From contig NZ_JACHZQ010000001.1 in assembly GCF_014193655.1 (NCBI RefSeq), positions 1,178,001-1,242,000 on the forward strand: a stretch of 64,000 bases of DNA, read 5' to 3'. This document shows, in pieces, positions 16,821-26,484 of this stretch. The notes beneath the pieces were generated by a model that did no database searches, was not told the DNA's origin, and saw only the letters and a list, made by a program, of their open reading frames with translations. The first letter of the stretch is position 1. Each line of letters starts with the position of its first letter. This DNA comes from Rhizobium sp. BK313. Its GTDB lineage: Bacteria > Pseudomonadota > Alphaproteobacteria > Rhizobiales > Rhizobiaceae. The position numbers and the translations under genes were made by a program.

Positions 16821-17620
16821 CGGCGAAACTCCGCGCGTTTGGCCCAGCGATCAAGGTAAAACAAGCCAGCCGAGGAGATGACGGCGAGCGTCAGATAGAG
16901 GGCGCAGGCAACCAGATAGAAGAAGAATGGTTCCTTGGTCGCGCGTACGGCAAGGCCCGTCTGACGGATGATATCAGCAAGCCCGATGACGGAAACGTAG
17001 GACGTGTCCTTCAGCAGGTTCATCCAGAGGTTCCCGAGATTGGGGAGAGAAATTCGGATCAACTGCGGCAGGATGATGAGGCGCATGGTGCGGGCGCGAT
17101 GAAAGCCAAGAGCATCACCCGCTTCATACTGCCCCTTGGGAATCGCTCTGAAGGCTGACAGCAAAACTTCCGAGCAATAGGCGGAAAAAACGATCGAAAG
17201 GGCGATCATGCCTGCGGCGAAGGCATTGATCTCGACCTGACCCGTGTAGCCCACGTAGGCAAGGGCCGTCTGCAGCAGGATCTGTATGCCGTAATAGATG
17301 ATGAATAGGGTCAGGAGCTCCGGCAGGCCGCGAAAGATGGTGGTGAATACGCCGGCTGCGAGCCGCAGCGGCTTCTCCTCGGATTGTTGTGCCAGCGCCA
17401 CGAGGAAGCCGATGACCAAGCCGAGCGGCAATGTCAGGACGGCCACTGTTATTGTAATTTTGAGGCCGCCGGCAATCTCATCGCCCCAGCCGGTATCGCC
17501 GCAGGCAATAACGGTGTTCTGACCGAATAGGGTGAAGAGCCCGACCGGGCCGCACAGTGGATCGAAGACGTTATTCACCCAGGCCCACAAGGAACCAAAC
17601 GCGGAAAACAATCCGCCCAT
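16817..17620 (-). CDS. Polar amino-acid ABC transporter permease (HisQ/OccQ type)
   Basis: The 267-residue permease shows FRGLPELLTLFIIYYGIQ near residues 94-111 and the loop GQYEAGDALGFHRARTMRLIILPQL near 156-180. It has five predicted helices and a glycine-rich periplasmic loop near the N-terminus. It pairs with the downstream HisM-type permease (four-base overlap) and lies 113 bases after the binding-protein gene, with a stem-loop between. Basic amino acids (Lys, Arg, His, octopine) are the usual substrates of this group; the actual one is not determinable. Confidence 0.9.
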   Translation of the reverse strand: MGGLFSAFGSLWAWVNNVFDPLCGPVGLFTLFGQNTVIACGDTGWGDEIAGGLKITITVAVLTLPLGLVIGFLVALAQQSEEKPLRLAAGVFTTIFRGLPELLTLFIIYYGIQILLQTALAYVGYTGQVEINAFAAGMIALSIVFSAYCSEVLLSAFRAIPKGQYEAGDALGFHRARTMRLIILPQLIRISLPNLGNLWMNLLKDTSYVSVIGLADIIRQTGLAVRATKEPFFFYLVACALYLTLAVISSAGLFYLDRWAKRAEFRR

Positions 17621-17680
17621 ACCGCAATTCCCCCAGCGGCTTTTGCCGCGTTTCTCTTATATAGTCGTTGTCAAACATAA

Positions 17681-17706
17681 ACGGCGGAAGAGCAAGCTTC
17701 CGCCGT
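17681..17706 (-). terminator. Stem-loop between binding-protein and permease genes
   Basis: ACGGCGGAAG (17681-17690) and CTTCCGCCGT (17697-17706) pair perfectly around a six-base loop; on the transcribed strand TTATGTTTG follows. It probably causes partial termination or protects the upstream mRNA, so the binding protein is made in excess over the permeases. Confidence 0.6.
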
Positions 17707-17733
17707 CGTCTTTTCCCAAGGAATCGACGGCGA

Positions 17734-18516
17734 TCACTCGCCGTAGACGTCGAAGTCGAAGTACTTGTCCTGGATCTTCTTGTAGGTGCCGTCGGCGCGG
17801 ATGGCAGCGATAGCGGCGTTGAACTTGTCCTTGAGCGCGGTGTCACCCTTGCGAAGGCCGATGCCGGCGCCGACGCCATTGATTTCCGGATCGATCTTCA
17901 GCGTGCCGAGCATCTTGCAGCAGTTGCCGGCATCCGATTTGACCCACTCGGAGAGAACCACGACGTCGTCGATGACGGCGTCGATACGGCCGTTGGCGAG
18001 GTCGAGCTTGTATTCGTCTGGCGACGGGTAGAGCTTCAGCTCGGCGTCCTTCAGATGCGCGCTGGCGTAGTTGGCATGCGTGGTCGAGGACTGCGCGCCG
18101 ATGGTCTTGCCCTTCAGGGCCTCATCGGTTGCTTCGGCCACGGTCGAATCCTTCGGCACGGCGATGGCCGGCGGAGTGTTGTAGTATTTGTTGGTGAAGT
18201 CGATGGTCTTTTCACGCTCTGGCGTGATCGACATGGACGAGACGATGGCGTCGAACTTCTTGGCTTGCAGGGCCGGAATGATGCCATCGAAATCCTGGTT
18301 CACGAAGGTACATTTGACCTTCATCTGATCGCAAAGCGCATTGGCGATATCGATGTCGAAGCCGACGAATTTGCCGGCGGCGTCGAGCGATTCGAACGGC
18401 GGGTAGGTGGCGTCGGTACCGATGACGATCGAGTCGCCGTCAGCGAGCGCGGCGCCAGCGAAGAGCGACATCGCGGCGAGCGACGCGGCAGCAAAAAGAC
18501 GAGTAGAGATGCGCAT
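17734..18516 (-). CDS. Polar amino-acid ABC transporter, periplasmic binding protein (ArgT/HisJ type)
   Basis: The 260-residue protein has a clear signal peptide (RLFAAASLAAMSLFAGAALA, cleaved near residue 24). The mature domain carries GTDATYPPFESLD at its start and GFDIDIANALCDQM near 52, both hallmarks of family 3 solute-binding proteins. Two cysteines near residue 180 (NCCKML) are also visible. The ATG at 18516 follows AGAGAGGA; the frame is open 14 codons further. It is the first gene of the transporter operon. Confidence 0.92.
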   Translation of the reverse strand: MRISTRLFAAASLAAMSLFAGAALADGDSIVIGTDATYPPFESLDAAGKFVGFDIDIANALCDQMKVKCTFVNQDFDGIIPALQAKKFDAIVSSMSITPEREKTIDFTNKYYNTPPAIAVPKDSTVAEATDEALKGKTIGAQSSTTHANYASAHLKDAELKLYPSPDEYKLDLANGRIDAVIDDVVVLSEWVKSDAGNCCKMLGTLKIDPEINGVGAGIGLRKGDTALKDKFNAAIAAIRADGTYKKIQDKYFDFDVYGE

Positions 18517-18886
18517 TTTGATCCTCTCTGTTGGCGGCCGGCAGCTCTTTTTCTTCATTGGCGGCCGGCCAGAATGGAGCGGGTGAGTAGCCCGCCTCCG
18601 TCAGATAATCGTACTTTTTTCCCGTAAATTGCAACTGGAATTACGAAGCCGTTTTGCCTTGCACACAGGGCCCAAAGCGCTTGCACCATCCCGCAAAGCT
18701 GAATGGCAGCCTTCCAGCGCGTTCAGGTGGGGTTAATTCAGTGTGTCTAATTCTATTGGAGGATATCACCAATTGCCGCGATTCAGCCCCAAGGGCACCG
18801 AAAATCGGCCGGGATCATGCGGCATCAGCTCCACGGGCTGAGATCCGTAACTTGGCGGATAACGATAAGAAAAGGAGATCCCACAT
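18517..18886. other. 370-base intergenic region between the transporter and the OmpA-family gene
   Basis: This gap separates two divergent genes. A possible promoter for the binding protein reads leftward: -35 TTGCAA (18629-18634) and -10 GATTAT (complement of 18605-18610) with an 18-base spacer. AAAAGGAGA before 18887 is the ribosome site of the OmpA-family gene. I recognise no RNA gene or conserved leader in the remainder. Confidence 0.4.
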
Positions 18887-21247
18887 ATGGGAAAGCGATC
18901 CAGACTATTTGCCAGCGCTGCATTTCCGCTGCTGTCCTTATCACTGGCATTTGAGCCCGCGGCCGCCACAGCGCTGCGCGAGCAGGCCATCGCACCGTTG
19001 AGCAGCGATGCCGCCAGATCGGTCGCCACCGACGGCAATGCGAGTTTCGAAGTTGCCCAGGAACAGGCTCCGGACGGGCAGTCCGAAGAGGAGTTGCGAA
19101 AGCGCAAGAAGCAGGGCGGCGCAGAGCAGGGCGAGCCGCAAGGCCAGAAGCACGAGGCCGCTCCCGCACAGCAGGGCGGAGCCGAACCGCAGCACAAGAT
19201 GAAGGAAGCCCAGCCCCAAGGGCAGCCTGCGGCAGAGCCCGAACAGCAGAAGCCTCACCAGCAGCAACAGGAAGCCCAGCAGCCCAAGGCCGTCGAGCCA
19301 CAGGCGACGCCGGAAACGCAACAGCAGGGTCAGCCCGAACAGAAGAAGCACAAGCAGAATGCTGAGCAACAGCCAGCGGCGCAGCCGGAGATAACACCGC
19401 AGACGAAGGCCGTTCAGCAACAGCTTGCCCCTGAAACGCAACAGCAGGGCCAACCCGAGCAGAAGAAGCACCAGAAGCCGCAAGGTCAATCGGCCGAACC
19501 GGCGCAGCAGCCGGCGGAACAGCAGGCCGCGCCAGCTCAACAACCGGCGCCCGCCGCGCAGCAGTCTCAGAGCCAGCAGGCTCAGCCGGAGACTCAAACC
19601 CAACCCGAGCAGAAGAAGCATCAGAAGAAGCAGGGGCAATCGGCAGCACCGGCCGAACAGCAGGCAGCCCCAGCTCAACAACCGGCGCCTACTACCCAGC
19701 AGGCCCAGCCGGAGATCCAGGTTCAGCCTGGAAATCAGGTCGAGCCCGGCAAACAGCAAGGACAGAAACCGGGTCATGGCAAGCTGCCGCAGAATGAGCA
19801 GCAGACCGGGCAACAGCCTGCGGCCAATCCCGAACAGCAGCCGGTTCAGAAGAGCCAGGGACAGCAGGCTCAGCCACAGAACCAGGCTGCTCCGCAGACC
19901 GGCAAACAACAACAGCCGAATGTCGAAACCGGTGCTCCCGCGCAGGGCAACGCCGTGCCGGCGCCTGCCAATGGTGCCGTGCAGCAGGGTGCCCAGACGG
20001 CCGCCCCCGCCAGTGGCGGGCAGGTCTCGCCACAAGAATTGGAGCGCCGAAAGAAGATCGCCGAAAATCCCGCGGCCAGCAACGAGACCGTCATTCTGCC
20101 GGTACAGAACGGCGCTGCAGTGCTGGACAGCGACAAGGATGCAGCTCGACGCGGCCATCGTCAGGGTGGCCAAGGGGCCGGCGGTCAGGGCGGCCAGACC
20201 GGGCAGGGGCAGAACGTTCAGGTGCAACAGCAGCCGGTCTATAGCAAGCCACCGACATCCGATGCCGATGCGCAGCGCGCAGCCGGCGGCCAGCAGCAAC
20301 AGCCTGTGAGGATCGAAGCCATAACCAGCGAGCAGGGGCGACGGCTTGACCGCCGGCCGGATTTCGTGTCGCCGGAAGGCATCACGGTCCAGCCGAACGG
20401 CAACCAAGGCAATCGCGTCATCCTGAATGTCGACAACAACTTCGTCGTCCGTCATGACGATAGCGAGCGTTTCGTCCGCGACGGCGAGCGTCCAGTCTAC
20501 GAGCAGCTTCCCCGCGACCGTTACCGTGAAACGATCGACCGGCCTGATGGCGATCGCATTATCACCGTGCGCAACCGCTACGGCGACGTCATCCAGCGCT
20601 CGCGCATCGATGCGCGCGGCCGTGAATATGTGCTGTTCTATTCGCCGGAATTGGAGGATCAGCCGGATCACGACGACTATTTCCGCGATCCCGGCGACGA
20701 GTTGCCGCCGATGCGCCTGCGCATTCCGCTGAACCAGTACATCATCGATACCGGCACGGATCGTCAGGCGGACTATTACGACTTCCTGCGCGAACCGCCG
20801 GTCGAGCCGGTGGAGCGGGTCTATTCGCTGAACGAGGTGCGTTATTCCGCCCGCATCCGCGACAAGGTGCGGCGTATCGATCTCGATACGATCACCTTTG
20901 CGACGGGTAGCGCGGAAATCCCGATGTCGCAGGCGAGCACGCTGCGCGGCGTTGCCGATGCCATGAGCCAGATCGTCAAAAAGGATCCGACCGAGACTTT
21001 CCTGATCGAAGGCCATACAGACGCGGTCGGCTCTCCGGAAAGCAACCTGGTCCTTTCCGATCAGCGAGCCGAATCCGTCGCCAACGTCCTCAGCGATGTC
21101 TATGGTATTCCGCCGGAAAACGTAGTGACCCAGGGCTACGGCGAGCAATATCTCAAGGTGAATACGCAGGGGCCCGAGCAGGAAAACCGTCGCGTTACCA
21201 TCCGCCGTGTCACGGCATTGGTGCGCCCGGTCGCTTCGACACAGTAA
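18887..21247 (+). CDS. OmpA-family protein with long Gln/Pro-rich domain
   Basis: The 786-residue protein has a signal peptide (hydrophobic to about residue 25, AAATA). From about residue 50 to 400 it is very rich in Gln, Pro, Ala and Glu, with recurring PEQKKH units near residues 150, 190 and 240. A basic-acidic middle follows (RYRETIDRPDGDR near 545). Residues 670-780 form an OmpA-like peptidoglycan-binding domain with FLIEGHTDAVG, SDQRAESV and QENRRVTIR. It is probably anchored to the cell wall through this domain, with the disordered part spanning the periplasm. The Gln/Pro region is low complexity and likely variable in length between strains. Confidence 0.88.
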   Translation: MGKRSRLFASAAFPLLSLSLAFEPAAATALREQAIAPLSSDAARSVATDGNASFEVAQEQAPDGQSEEELRKRKKQGGAEQGEPQGQKHEAAPAQQGGAEPQHKMKEAQPQGQPAAEPEQQKPHQQQQEAQQPKAVEPQATPETQQQGQPEQKKHKQNAEQQPAAQPEITPQTKAVQQQLAPETQQQGQPEQKKHQKPQGQSAEPAQQPAEQQAAPAQQPAPAAQQSQSQQAQPETQTQPEQKKHQKKQGQSAAPAEQQAAPAQQPAPTTQQAQPEIQVQPGNQVEPGKQQGQKPGHGKLPQNEQQTGQQPAANPEQQPVQKSQGQQAQPQNQAAPQTGKQQQPNVETGAPAQGNAVPAPANGAVQQGAQTAAPASGGQVSPQELERRKKIAENPAASNETVILPVQNGAAVLDSDKDAARRGHRQGGQGAGGQGGQTGQGQNVQVQQQPVYSKPPTSDADAQRAAGGQQQQPVRIEAITSEQGRRLDRRPDFVSPEGITVQPNGNQGNRVILNVDNNFVVRHDDSERFVRDGERPVYEQLPRDRYRETIDRPDGDRIITVRNRYGDVIQRSRIDARGREYVLFYSPELEDQPDHDDYFRDPGDELPPMRLRIPLNQYIIDTGTDRQADYYDFLREPPVEPVERVYSLNEVRYSARIRDKVRRIDLDTITFATGSAEIPMSQASTLRGVADAMSQIVKKDPTETFLIEGHTDAVGSPESNLVLSDQRAESVANVLSDVYGIPPENVVTQGYGEQYLKVNTQGPEQENRRVTIRRVTALVRPVASTQ

Positions 21248-21270
21248 GCTTTTCCTGTCTCAAACGCGTG

Positions 21271-21304
21271 AGGCCGTCGGGAAACCGGCGGCCTTTGTCA
21301 TTTG
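21271..21304 (+). terminator. Terminator between the OmpA-family gene and mobB
   Basis: AGGCCGTCGG (21271-21280) pairs with CCGGCGGCCT (21285-21294), one G-T wobble, loop GAAA. It is followed by TTGTCATTTGG. The hairpin lies 24 bases after the OmpA-family stop and just after the convergent mobB stop, so it may serve both. Confidence 0.7.
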
Positions 21305-21828
21305 GTTGGTTTGCCAAGTCCAACCGTTGTGGCGATGAAATCGGCGATCGCCAAGGTGTCATCGAGATCGAAGACAGTCAGCGCGCCGGAATCCTCCACC
21401 GGATGGTCCGTGGCAATGGCGACGATATGCGGGTCCTGCGGCGCCAAGGGCGCACGGTTGGCGGCCTCCAGGCGACGGGCTTCGATCTTGGGGATCGGCT
21501 CGCGCTTGTAGCCTTCGATCAGGATGAGATCACACGGGGCGAGCCGCGCCAGGATTTCCTCGAAGCTCGGTTCCGGCTCGCCGCGCAGCTCGTGCATGAT
21601 GGCGTAGCGCGTGCCGGAGACGATGGTGACTTCATGCGCTCCGGCTTCGCGATGGCGAAAGCTGTCGGCGCCGACCTTGTCGATGTCGAAATCATGGTGA
21701 GCATGCTTGATGGTCGAAATCTTGTAGCCGCGGCGGGTGAATTCGGTGACGAGCCGCACCGCAAGCCCGGTCTTGCCGGAATTCTTCCAACCGGCGATGC
21801 CGAAGATTTTGGGTCGGTTCGTTGTCAT
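21298..21828 (-). CDS. mobB: Molybdopterin-guanine dinucleotide biosynthesis adaptor protein B
   Basis: MobB is a P-loop GTP-binding protein that assists MobA in making the guanine dinucleotide form of molybdenum cofactor. The 176-residue product has FGIAGWKNSGKTGLAVRL (Walker A, residues 8-25), ISTIKHAHHDFDIDKVGADSFRHREAG in two conserved blocks near 45-70 and ILIEGYKREPIPKIE near 105-120. Its start overlaps the mobA stop by four bases, so the two are translated together. Confidence 0.92.
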   Translation of the reverse strand: MTTNRPKIFGIAGWKNSGKTGLAVRLVTEFTRRGYKISTIKHAHHDFDIDKVGADSFRHREAGAHEVTIVSGTRYAIMHELRGEPEPSFEEILARLAPCDLILIEGYKREPIPKIEARRLEAANRAPLAPQDPHIVAIATDHPVEDSGALTVFDLDDTLAIADFIATTVGLGKPTK

Positions 21829-22475
21829 TGTGGCTGCTCCAATGCCGCGAGCCATGTCTCTGCAGCGATCAGGTCGTCTGGCGTATTGATGTTGAAGAAG
21901 GGATCGAGGGGGCCGATCGGGGTTTGGATCATCGCAAAATCGACCGTTCGGACAGTATGGCGTGCGAGAAAATCCCTGACGCGCCGCTTATCATCCCTGA
22001 GAATCCAGGTCTCGAGATCGTCGGCGATGGAGACGGGCCAGAGGCCGAATACCGGATGATCGCGGCCCAGCGATGAGGCAATCGCCATTTCGTCTCGGCT
22101 TACGATCGCTTGAGCCAGCAGAGCCACGAGATTGCTGGGGAAAAATGGGCTATCGATCGGCACGGTAGCGATATGGGATGCATGCGGGTGCTTCACCAGC
22201 GCATCGTGCATGGCGGCGAGCACGCCGGCAAGCGGGCCGAGCTTGCCGGGGATGATGTCGGGAACCAGTGGCAACCCCGCCGTATCCGGCCAGTCGGCAT
22301 CTGCATTCAGCGCGACCGGCATTCTCTGCTGCTGTCCGATGCGAGCTGCAATACGCGTCAGAAGTCTTTCGCCGCCGAGAAGGGCAAAGGCTTTGTTCGC
22401 GCCCATGCGGCTGGAACGGCCGCCGGCGAGCAGATAGGGCGGGACATCGTCGGGATCGGTGATGAAGCCGGGCAT
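21825..22475 (-). CDS. mobA: Molybdenum cofactor guanylyltransferase
   Basis: MobA transfers GMP from GTP to molybdopterin-Mo. The 216-residue protein has the nucleotidyltransferase signature LLAGGRSSRMGANKAF near residues 12-27, GPLAGVLAAM near 88 and PIDSPFF near 112. The ATG at 22475 lies ten bases after the stop of the EamA transporter; the frame continues upstream through that gene and is not used. It works with MobB (next gene) and upstream of it in the pathway with MoaA (27266-28315). Confidence 0.92.
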   Translation of the reverse strand: MPGFITDPDDVPPYLLAGGRSSRMGANKAFALLGGERLLTRIAARIGQQQRMPVALNADADWPDTAGLPLVPDIIPGKLGPLAGVLAAMHDALVKHPHASHIATVPIDSPFFPSNLVALLAQAIVSRDEMAIASSLGRDHPVFGLWPVSIADDLETWILRDDKRRVRDFLARHTVRTVDFAMIQTPIGPLDPFFNINTPDDLIAAETWLAALEQPQ

Positions 22476-22485
22476 GCTGGCGACC

Positions 22486-23397
22486 TCAGGCGGGCACACG
22501 CGGCTCTGATTCCTGGGCGACACGCTCGGCCGCTTGCCGTTTGCTCTCCCGATAGAATGTATAGAGACCGGAGGCGATGACAATGGCGGAGCCGATCATG
22601 GTCCAGGCATCCGGCGTCTCCCCGAAGAACAGCAGGCCGAGCAAAGCGGACCAGATGAGGCTTAGATAGCGAAACGGTGCAACGAAGGAGATTTCGCCCG
22701 TGCGCATCGCCTGGATTACCGATTGATAGCCGACCAGCACCAGGATCGATGCGAGCAGGATGTGTGAGAACGAGGTGAAACTGATCGGCTGCCAGCCGCC
22801 GAGCGGGGCGATCGACAGGGCGCCAAAGATGGAAATCGAGATCGCGGTACATACCGTCACCATCAATGACGGCACATCCTTGCTGACGCAGCGCGTCGCC
22901 AGATCGCGGGCGGCGGTGGCGAACATGCTGGCGACGACGAGCAGGGCGGCTGTGGTGAAACCATCGGGACCAGGGCGGATGATGATGAGTACGCCGACGA
23001 AGCCGACGATGATCGCCGTCCAGCGCCGCCAGCCGACCGGCTCCTTCAAAAACAGGGCCGCCCCGAGCGTAACGGCAAGCGGCAATGCCTGAAGAATGGC
23101 AGAGGCGTTGGCGATCGGCATCATGCCGAGCGCGGTGATGTAAGTCGCTGCCGCGATCGCTTCGCAGATGACCCGCAGCGCGATCATCGGCTGCAGAATG
23201 ACTTTCCAAGAGCGCAAGGCGCCCATGTTCCAGGCGAGCAGATAGACGAAGATGCTGGTAAAGAGCCCGCGGAGAAACATGATCTCGCCGGCGTTCATGG
23301 CGACGATTACCGATTTGGATAGTGCGTCGCTGCAGGAGAAACCGGCCATTGCTGCGGCCATGTAGAGCGCACCCTGCGTATTCTTCGTCCGCGGCAT
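22486..23397 (-). CDS. EamA/DMT family transporter
   Basis: A 303-residue inner-membrane protein with about ten transmembrane helices arranged as two EamA repeats (approximately residues 8-140 and 150-285). The N-terminal MAGFSCSDALSKS and the central GFVGVLIIIRPG are typical of drug/metabolite exporters. The substrate is unknown. It is the first gene of a likely EamA-mobA-mobB transcript, but nothing ties its cargo to molybdenum cofactor. Confidence 0.85.
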   Translation of the reverse strand: MPRTKNTQGALYMAAAMAGFSCSDALSKSVIVAMNAGEIMFLRGLFTSIFVYLLAWNMGALRSWKVILQPMIALRVICEAIAAATYITALGMMPIANASAILQALPLAVTLGAALFLKEPVGWRRWTAIIVGFVGVLIIIRPGPDGFTTAALLVVASMFATAARDLATRCVSKDVPSLMVTVCTAISISIFGALSIAPLGGWQPISFTSFSHILLASILVLVGYQSVIQAMRTGEISFVAPFRYLSLIWSALLGLLFFGETPDAWTMIGSAIVIASGLYTFYRESKRQAAERVAQESEPRVPA

Positions 23398-23726
23398 GAA
23401 GCGATTCCCTAGATATATCAGCTCGATCTACTGCGGTTTTCCACAAATTGGAATCGTTCGCGGTGTAATGGCGGTCAAATTCGATTGTGCGTTGCAACGA
23501 AAGTGTGAGCTGACGACGCGAATAATCGCGCTGAAATCGCAAAATGGGACTGGATTGCAGGTTTTTCGTCGATGGTACAACCTTTTACATCCACGATTAA
23601 TCCTTATTCAATCTTATTTCCCGAGGCTCGCCTCAGTTTTGCATGAGGCAGAAGCATTTACCGCAGCGCAGCAGGAATGACGGTCCCGCCTTCGCCGGAT
23701 ACCAACCAATTTGATTGGGGCGTGGC
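23398..23726. other. 329-base intergenic region upstream of the chemoreceptor
   Basis: The gap lies between the divergent EamA and chemoreceptor genes and must hold both promoters. It is AT-richer than its surroundings (for example 23580-23625). I see no tRNA, strong hairpin or conserved box in it. Confidence 0.4.
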
Positions 23727-26276
23727 ATGTTCTTCATTGATCGTCTTCTGCAAAGTCGCCGGATCGTGACCAAGGTTCTTATCTTCGTCATACCGCTGGT
23801 GGTGCTGATCGCCGGTGTCGGTCTGGTCGGTTATCATACGGCGAATATCCTCAACGGCCATATGACGGTGACGCGGGCGACGATCGAAAACATCAGTGAT
23901 TTCGAGAATTTGCAGGCTGCTTTGCAGGAGTTCACCACGTCGCCGTCCGATGACACGCGCAAAGCGCTGGCGGACAAGATCGATGCGCAGGCAGCCGGCG
24001 TCCAGCGGCTGAGCGGTCTGCTCAGTGACGATCAGCGCGCCAAGATCGCCGCCGTCAGCGATCTAGCCGGCAAGATGCGTGGCCAGACGACCACCCTCTG
24101 GAATATCAAGCAGAAGCAAGACAGCGATGTCGACGCGATCCAGAAGGCGGTATTGGGCATCGAAGCCGGCGGGAAGGCTGCGGGCAAGCAGATCGACATC
24201 ATCCGCAAGGATTTCAGCGACAAGGAAACCTTCGCCAAGGAACTGCTCTACGACGCCGCCGCGTATAAGGGCCTGTCGGAGAAGATGAGCAACCTGCGCA
24301 TCCAGGTGCAGATGGCCGCCGATTCCGATGAGGAAATCTCCGATGCGCGGACCTACACCGATGCCATTCTGAAGCAGGTCGCCACGTCGCAAGCCCTGGT
24401 CTCCAAGCGGGGCGCCGGGCTGGTCAACAGCGCGGCGGAGGCGGCCAACAAGCTCGACGCAGTCCTGAAGGGCAGCGGCACCTCCGACCAGAAGGTCGAG
24501 GCCATGGGGCCGATCCTGCAGAGCTTCGTGAAGATCGAAGGAGACATGACCCTGCAATCGGCCAAGAACAGCGATACTGCTGCCGACCGCTTCGTCAGCC
24601 TCGACAAGATCATCGACGGCCAGAAGGAGCTGCTGGATCACGTCGATGAAGCGCTTGGCATCATCGATCGCCTGACGCTGCATGCGGCACGTATGGAGAA
24701 TGTCCGTGACGCCGCCTCGCGCGATGCCGTCATCACGGATTTGAAGGACCTGCAGGACGTCAGCGCAAAGATTTCGGCGCTCGGCAAGACCAATGCCACC
24801 ATGCGCGACTTTGCCGCCCACACTCAGCCTCTGGTCGATGGCCTGACCAAGGGTTCGGCGGATCTGCTGCAGACTGCGGCCGATTGGAAAAAGACACGTG
24901 TCGATTCCAACGGCCTGCTGGCGGACGCCATGACGTCGCTGCGCAGCTTCGTTGCCCAGGCGCAGGAGATCGGCAAGGAAGACAGTGAGCGTTCCGCCAA
25001 TGTCTCCGTCATTGCCATGATCCTCGGCACGCTGCTTGCCATCGTCGGCGGCCTGATGTTGGTGGAGACGCTGCGTGGCCCGCTGAAGCGGGTTACCGAG
25101 ATCATGACGCGGCTTGCAAGCGGTGATCTGGAAGTGGCGATCGACGGCCGCAATCGCGGCGACGAGATCGGCGACATGGTGCGCTCCGTCACCGTCTTCC
25201 GTGATGCTGCTCTGGAGAACGTCCGGCTGGAGCGGGAGGCCGAGAGTGCGCGCGCACTGTCGGCCGAAGAGGCCGCGCGGCGTGCCGCCGACCGCGCCCG
25301 TATCGAAGCCGAGCAGAAACAGGCGCTGAATGCACTCGCCGACGTTCTCGCCAAGCTTGCCGACGGCAATCTGGAAGAGGGCATGCGCGAAGACCTTTCC
25401 GCGGATTTCGTCGAGATGGCATTCACCTACAATCACGCTGTCGAAGCCTTGCGCGAGACCCTGACGGATGTCCGCCACACGGCCGAGGAGATCAAGGGCG
25501 GTACCGGCAATCTCGCCACTTCTGCCGACGATCTCGCGCGCCGTACCGAACAGCAAGCCGCAGCTCTCGAGGAGAGCTCACGGGCTCTGCATCGCCTTAG
25601 CGATGTCGTGCGTTCCACCGCCGATCGCGCCAAGCAGACCGCCGCCTCGGTCAACGAGACCCAGTCCTATGCGACCCAATCCGGCGAAGTCGTGGCCAAG
25701 GCCGTCGGCGCCATGAGCGAGATCAACCGCTCGTCGGAAAAGATCGCCACCATCATCGGCGTGATCGACGAAATCGCCTTCCAGACCAACTTGCTGGCGT
25801 TGAATGCCGGCGTCGAAGCGGCCCGCGCCGGCGAGGCCGGTCGTGGTTTTGCCGTCGTTGCACAGGAGGTGCGCGAACTGGCGCAGCGCTGCGCCAATGC
25901 AGCGAAGGAGATCAAGGGTCTGATTTCGGCAAGTTCCGCGCAGGTACAGAACGGGGTCTATCTGGTCGAGCAGACAGGTGCTGCGCTGACCGAAATCATC
26001 GGGCACGTGACTGGCGTCCAGAAGCTTGTGGCCGATATCTCCGCCGCAACGGCCGAGCAATCGACCGGCATCGAAGAGGTGACGCGTGCGGTCGGCGAAG
26101 TCGAACTGATCACGCAAAGGAACGCTGCGATGGTCGAAGAAAACAATGCCGAGATTCATGGCCTACGCCAACGCGTCGACACGCTCTCCGACAAGATCGA
26201 CCGTTTCCGCACGGGTGATGGTGATGAGACATACCAAGGCTACGACAACGGCATGGACCGATATCGCGCCGCCTAA
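23727..26276 (+). CDS. Methyl-accepting chemotaxis protein with large sensor and two HAMP segments
   Basis: The 849-residue receptor has a transmembrane helix near residues 13-35, a long mostly helical periplasmic sensor to about 424, a second membrane helix to about 446, a HAMP domain ([19 protein letters not shown]) and a second HAMP-like segment ([18 protein letters not shown]). The cytoplasmic signalling domain contains the conserved hairpin tip [20 protein letters not shown] near residue 690. It passes ligand signals to CheA/CheW. The C-terminus lacks a CheR-binding pentapeptide. An in-frame TTG at 23715 is an alternative start; no che genes are nearby. Confidence 0.92.
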   Translation: MFFIDRLLQSRRIVTKVLIFVIPLVVLIAGVGLVGYHTANILNGHMTVTRATIENISDFENLQAALQEFTTSPSDDTRKALADKIDAQAAGVQRLSGLLSDDQRAKIAAVSDLAGKMRGQTTTLWNIKQKQDSDVDAIQKAVLGIEAGGKAAGKQIDIIRKDFSDKETFAKELLYDAAAYKGLSEKMSNLRIQVQMAADSDEEISDARTYTDAILKQVATSQALVSKRGAGLVNSAAEAANKLDAVLKGSGTSDQKVEAMGPILQSFVKIEGDMTLQSAKNSDTAADRFVSLDKIIDGQKELLDHVDEALGIIDRLTLHAARMENVRDAASRDAVITDLKDLQDVSAKISALGKTNATMRDFAAHTQPLVDGLTKGSADLLQTAADWKKTRVDSNGLLADAMTSLRSFVAQAQEIGKEDSERSANVSVIAMILGTLLAIVGGLMLVETLRGPLKRVTEIMTRLASGDLEVAIDGRNRGDEIGDMVRSVTVFRDAALENVRLEREAESARALSAEEAARRAADRARIEAEQKQALNALADVLAKLADGNLEEGMREDLSADFVEMAFTYNHAVEALRETLTDVRHTAEEIKGGTGNLATSADDLARRTEQQAAALEESSRALHRLSDVVRSTADRAKQTAASVNETQSYATQSGEVVAKAVGAMSEINRSSEKIATIIGVIDEIAFQTNLLALNAGVEAARAGEAGRGFAVVAQEVRELAQRCANAAKEIKGLISASSAQVQNGVYLVEQTGAALTEIIGHVTGVQKLVADISAATAEQSTGIEEVTRAVGEVELITQRNAAMVEENNAEIHGLRQRVDTLSDKIDRFRTGDGDETYQGYDNGMDRYRAA

Positions 26277-26312
26277 AGTAATATTTTAAGTAAATGTTTT
26301 AAACGTTTAAAA

Positions 26313-26346
26313 ATGCCGGACTTATTGTCCGGCATTTCTATTTTTT
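26313..26346 (+). terminator. Intrinsic terminator after the chemoreceptor gene
   Basis: ATGCCGGAC (26313-26321) and GTCCGGCAT (26327-26335) form a perfect nine-base stem with loop TTATT, followed by TTTCTATTTTTT. A perfect AT palindrome TTTTAAACGTTTAAAA (26297-26312) lies directly before it. Confidence 0.88.
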
Positions 26347-26484
26347 GACACCTCAAGTCAGCCGCTCCATATGGAGGGCGACTATGCGTCAGCCAGTCGG
26401 TTAGCGGTTATTTTATCGATTGTGGTCTGAAGCGGACCGTCGTCTTCGGTCGCCCGAAGTGGCAAATCTTCTCGCCTGTCGAGT

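Noticed and set aside
19300..19700. Repeats in the OmpA-family gene resembling a CRISPR array
   Set aside because: The repeats are in frame, imperfect and code for a Gln/Pro-rich region; no regular spacer length and no cas genes.
18941..21148. 735-codon open frame on the - strand opposite the OmpA-family gene
   Set aside because: It is the mirror of a low-complexity Gln/Pro gene and reads as Leu/Arg-rich repeats with no domain or ribosome site; the + strand frame has a signal peptide and an OmpA domain.
24063..25556. 497-codon open frame opposite the chemoreceptor
   Set aside because: Antisense to a clear receptor with membrane helices, HAMP and signalling motifs; no recognisable domain.
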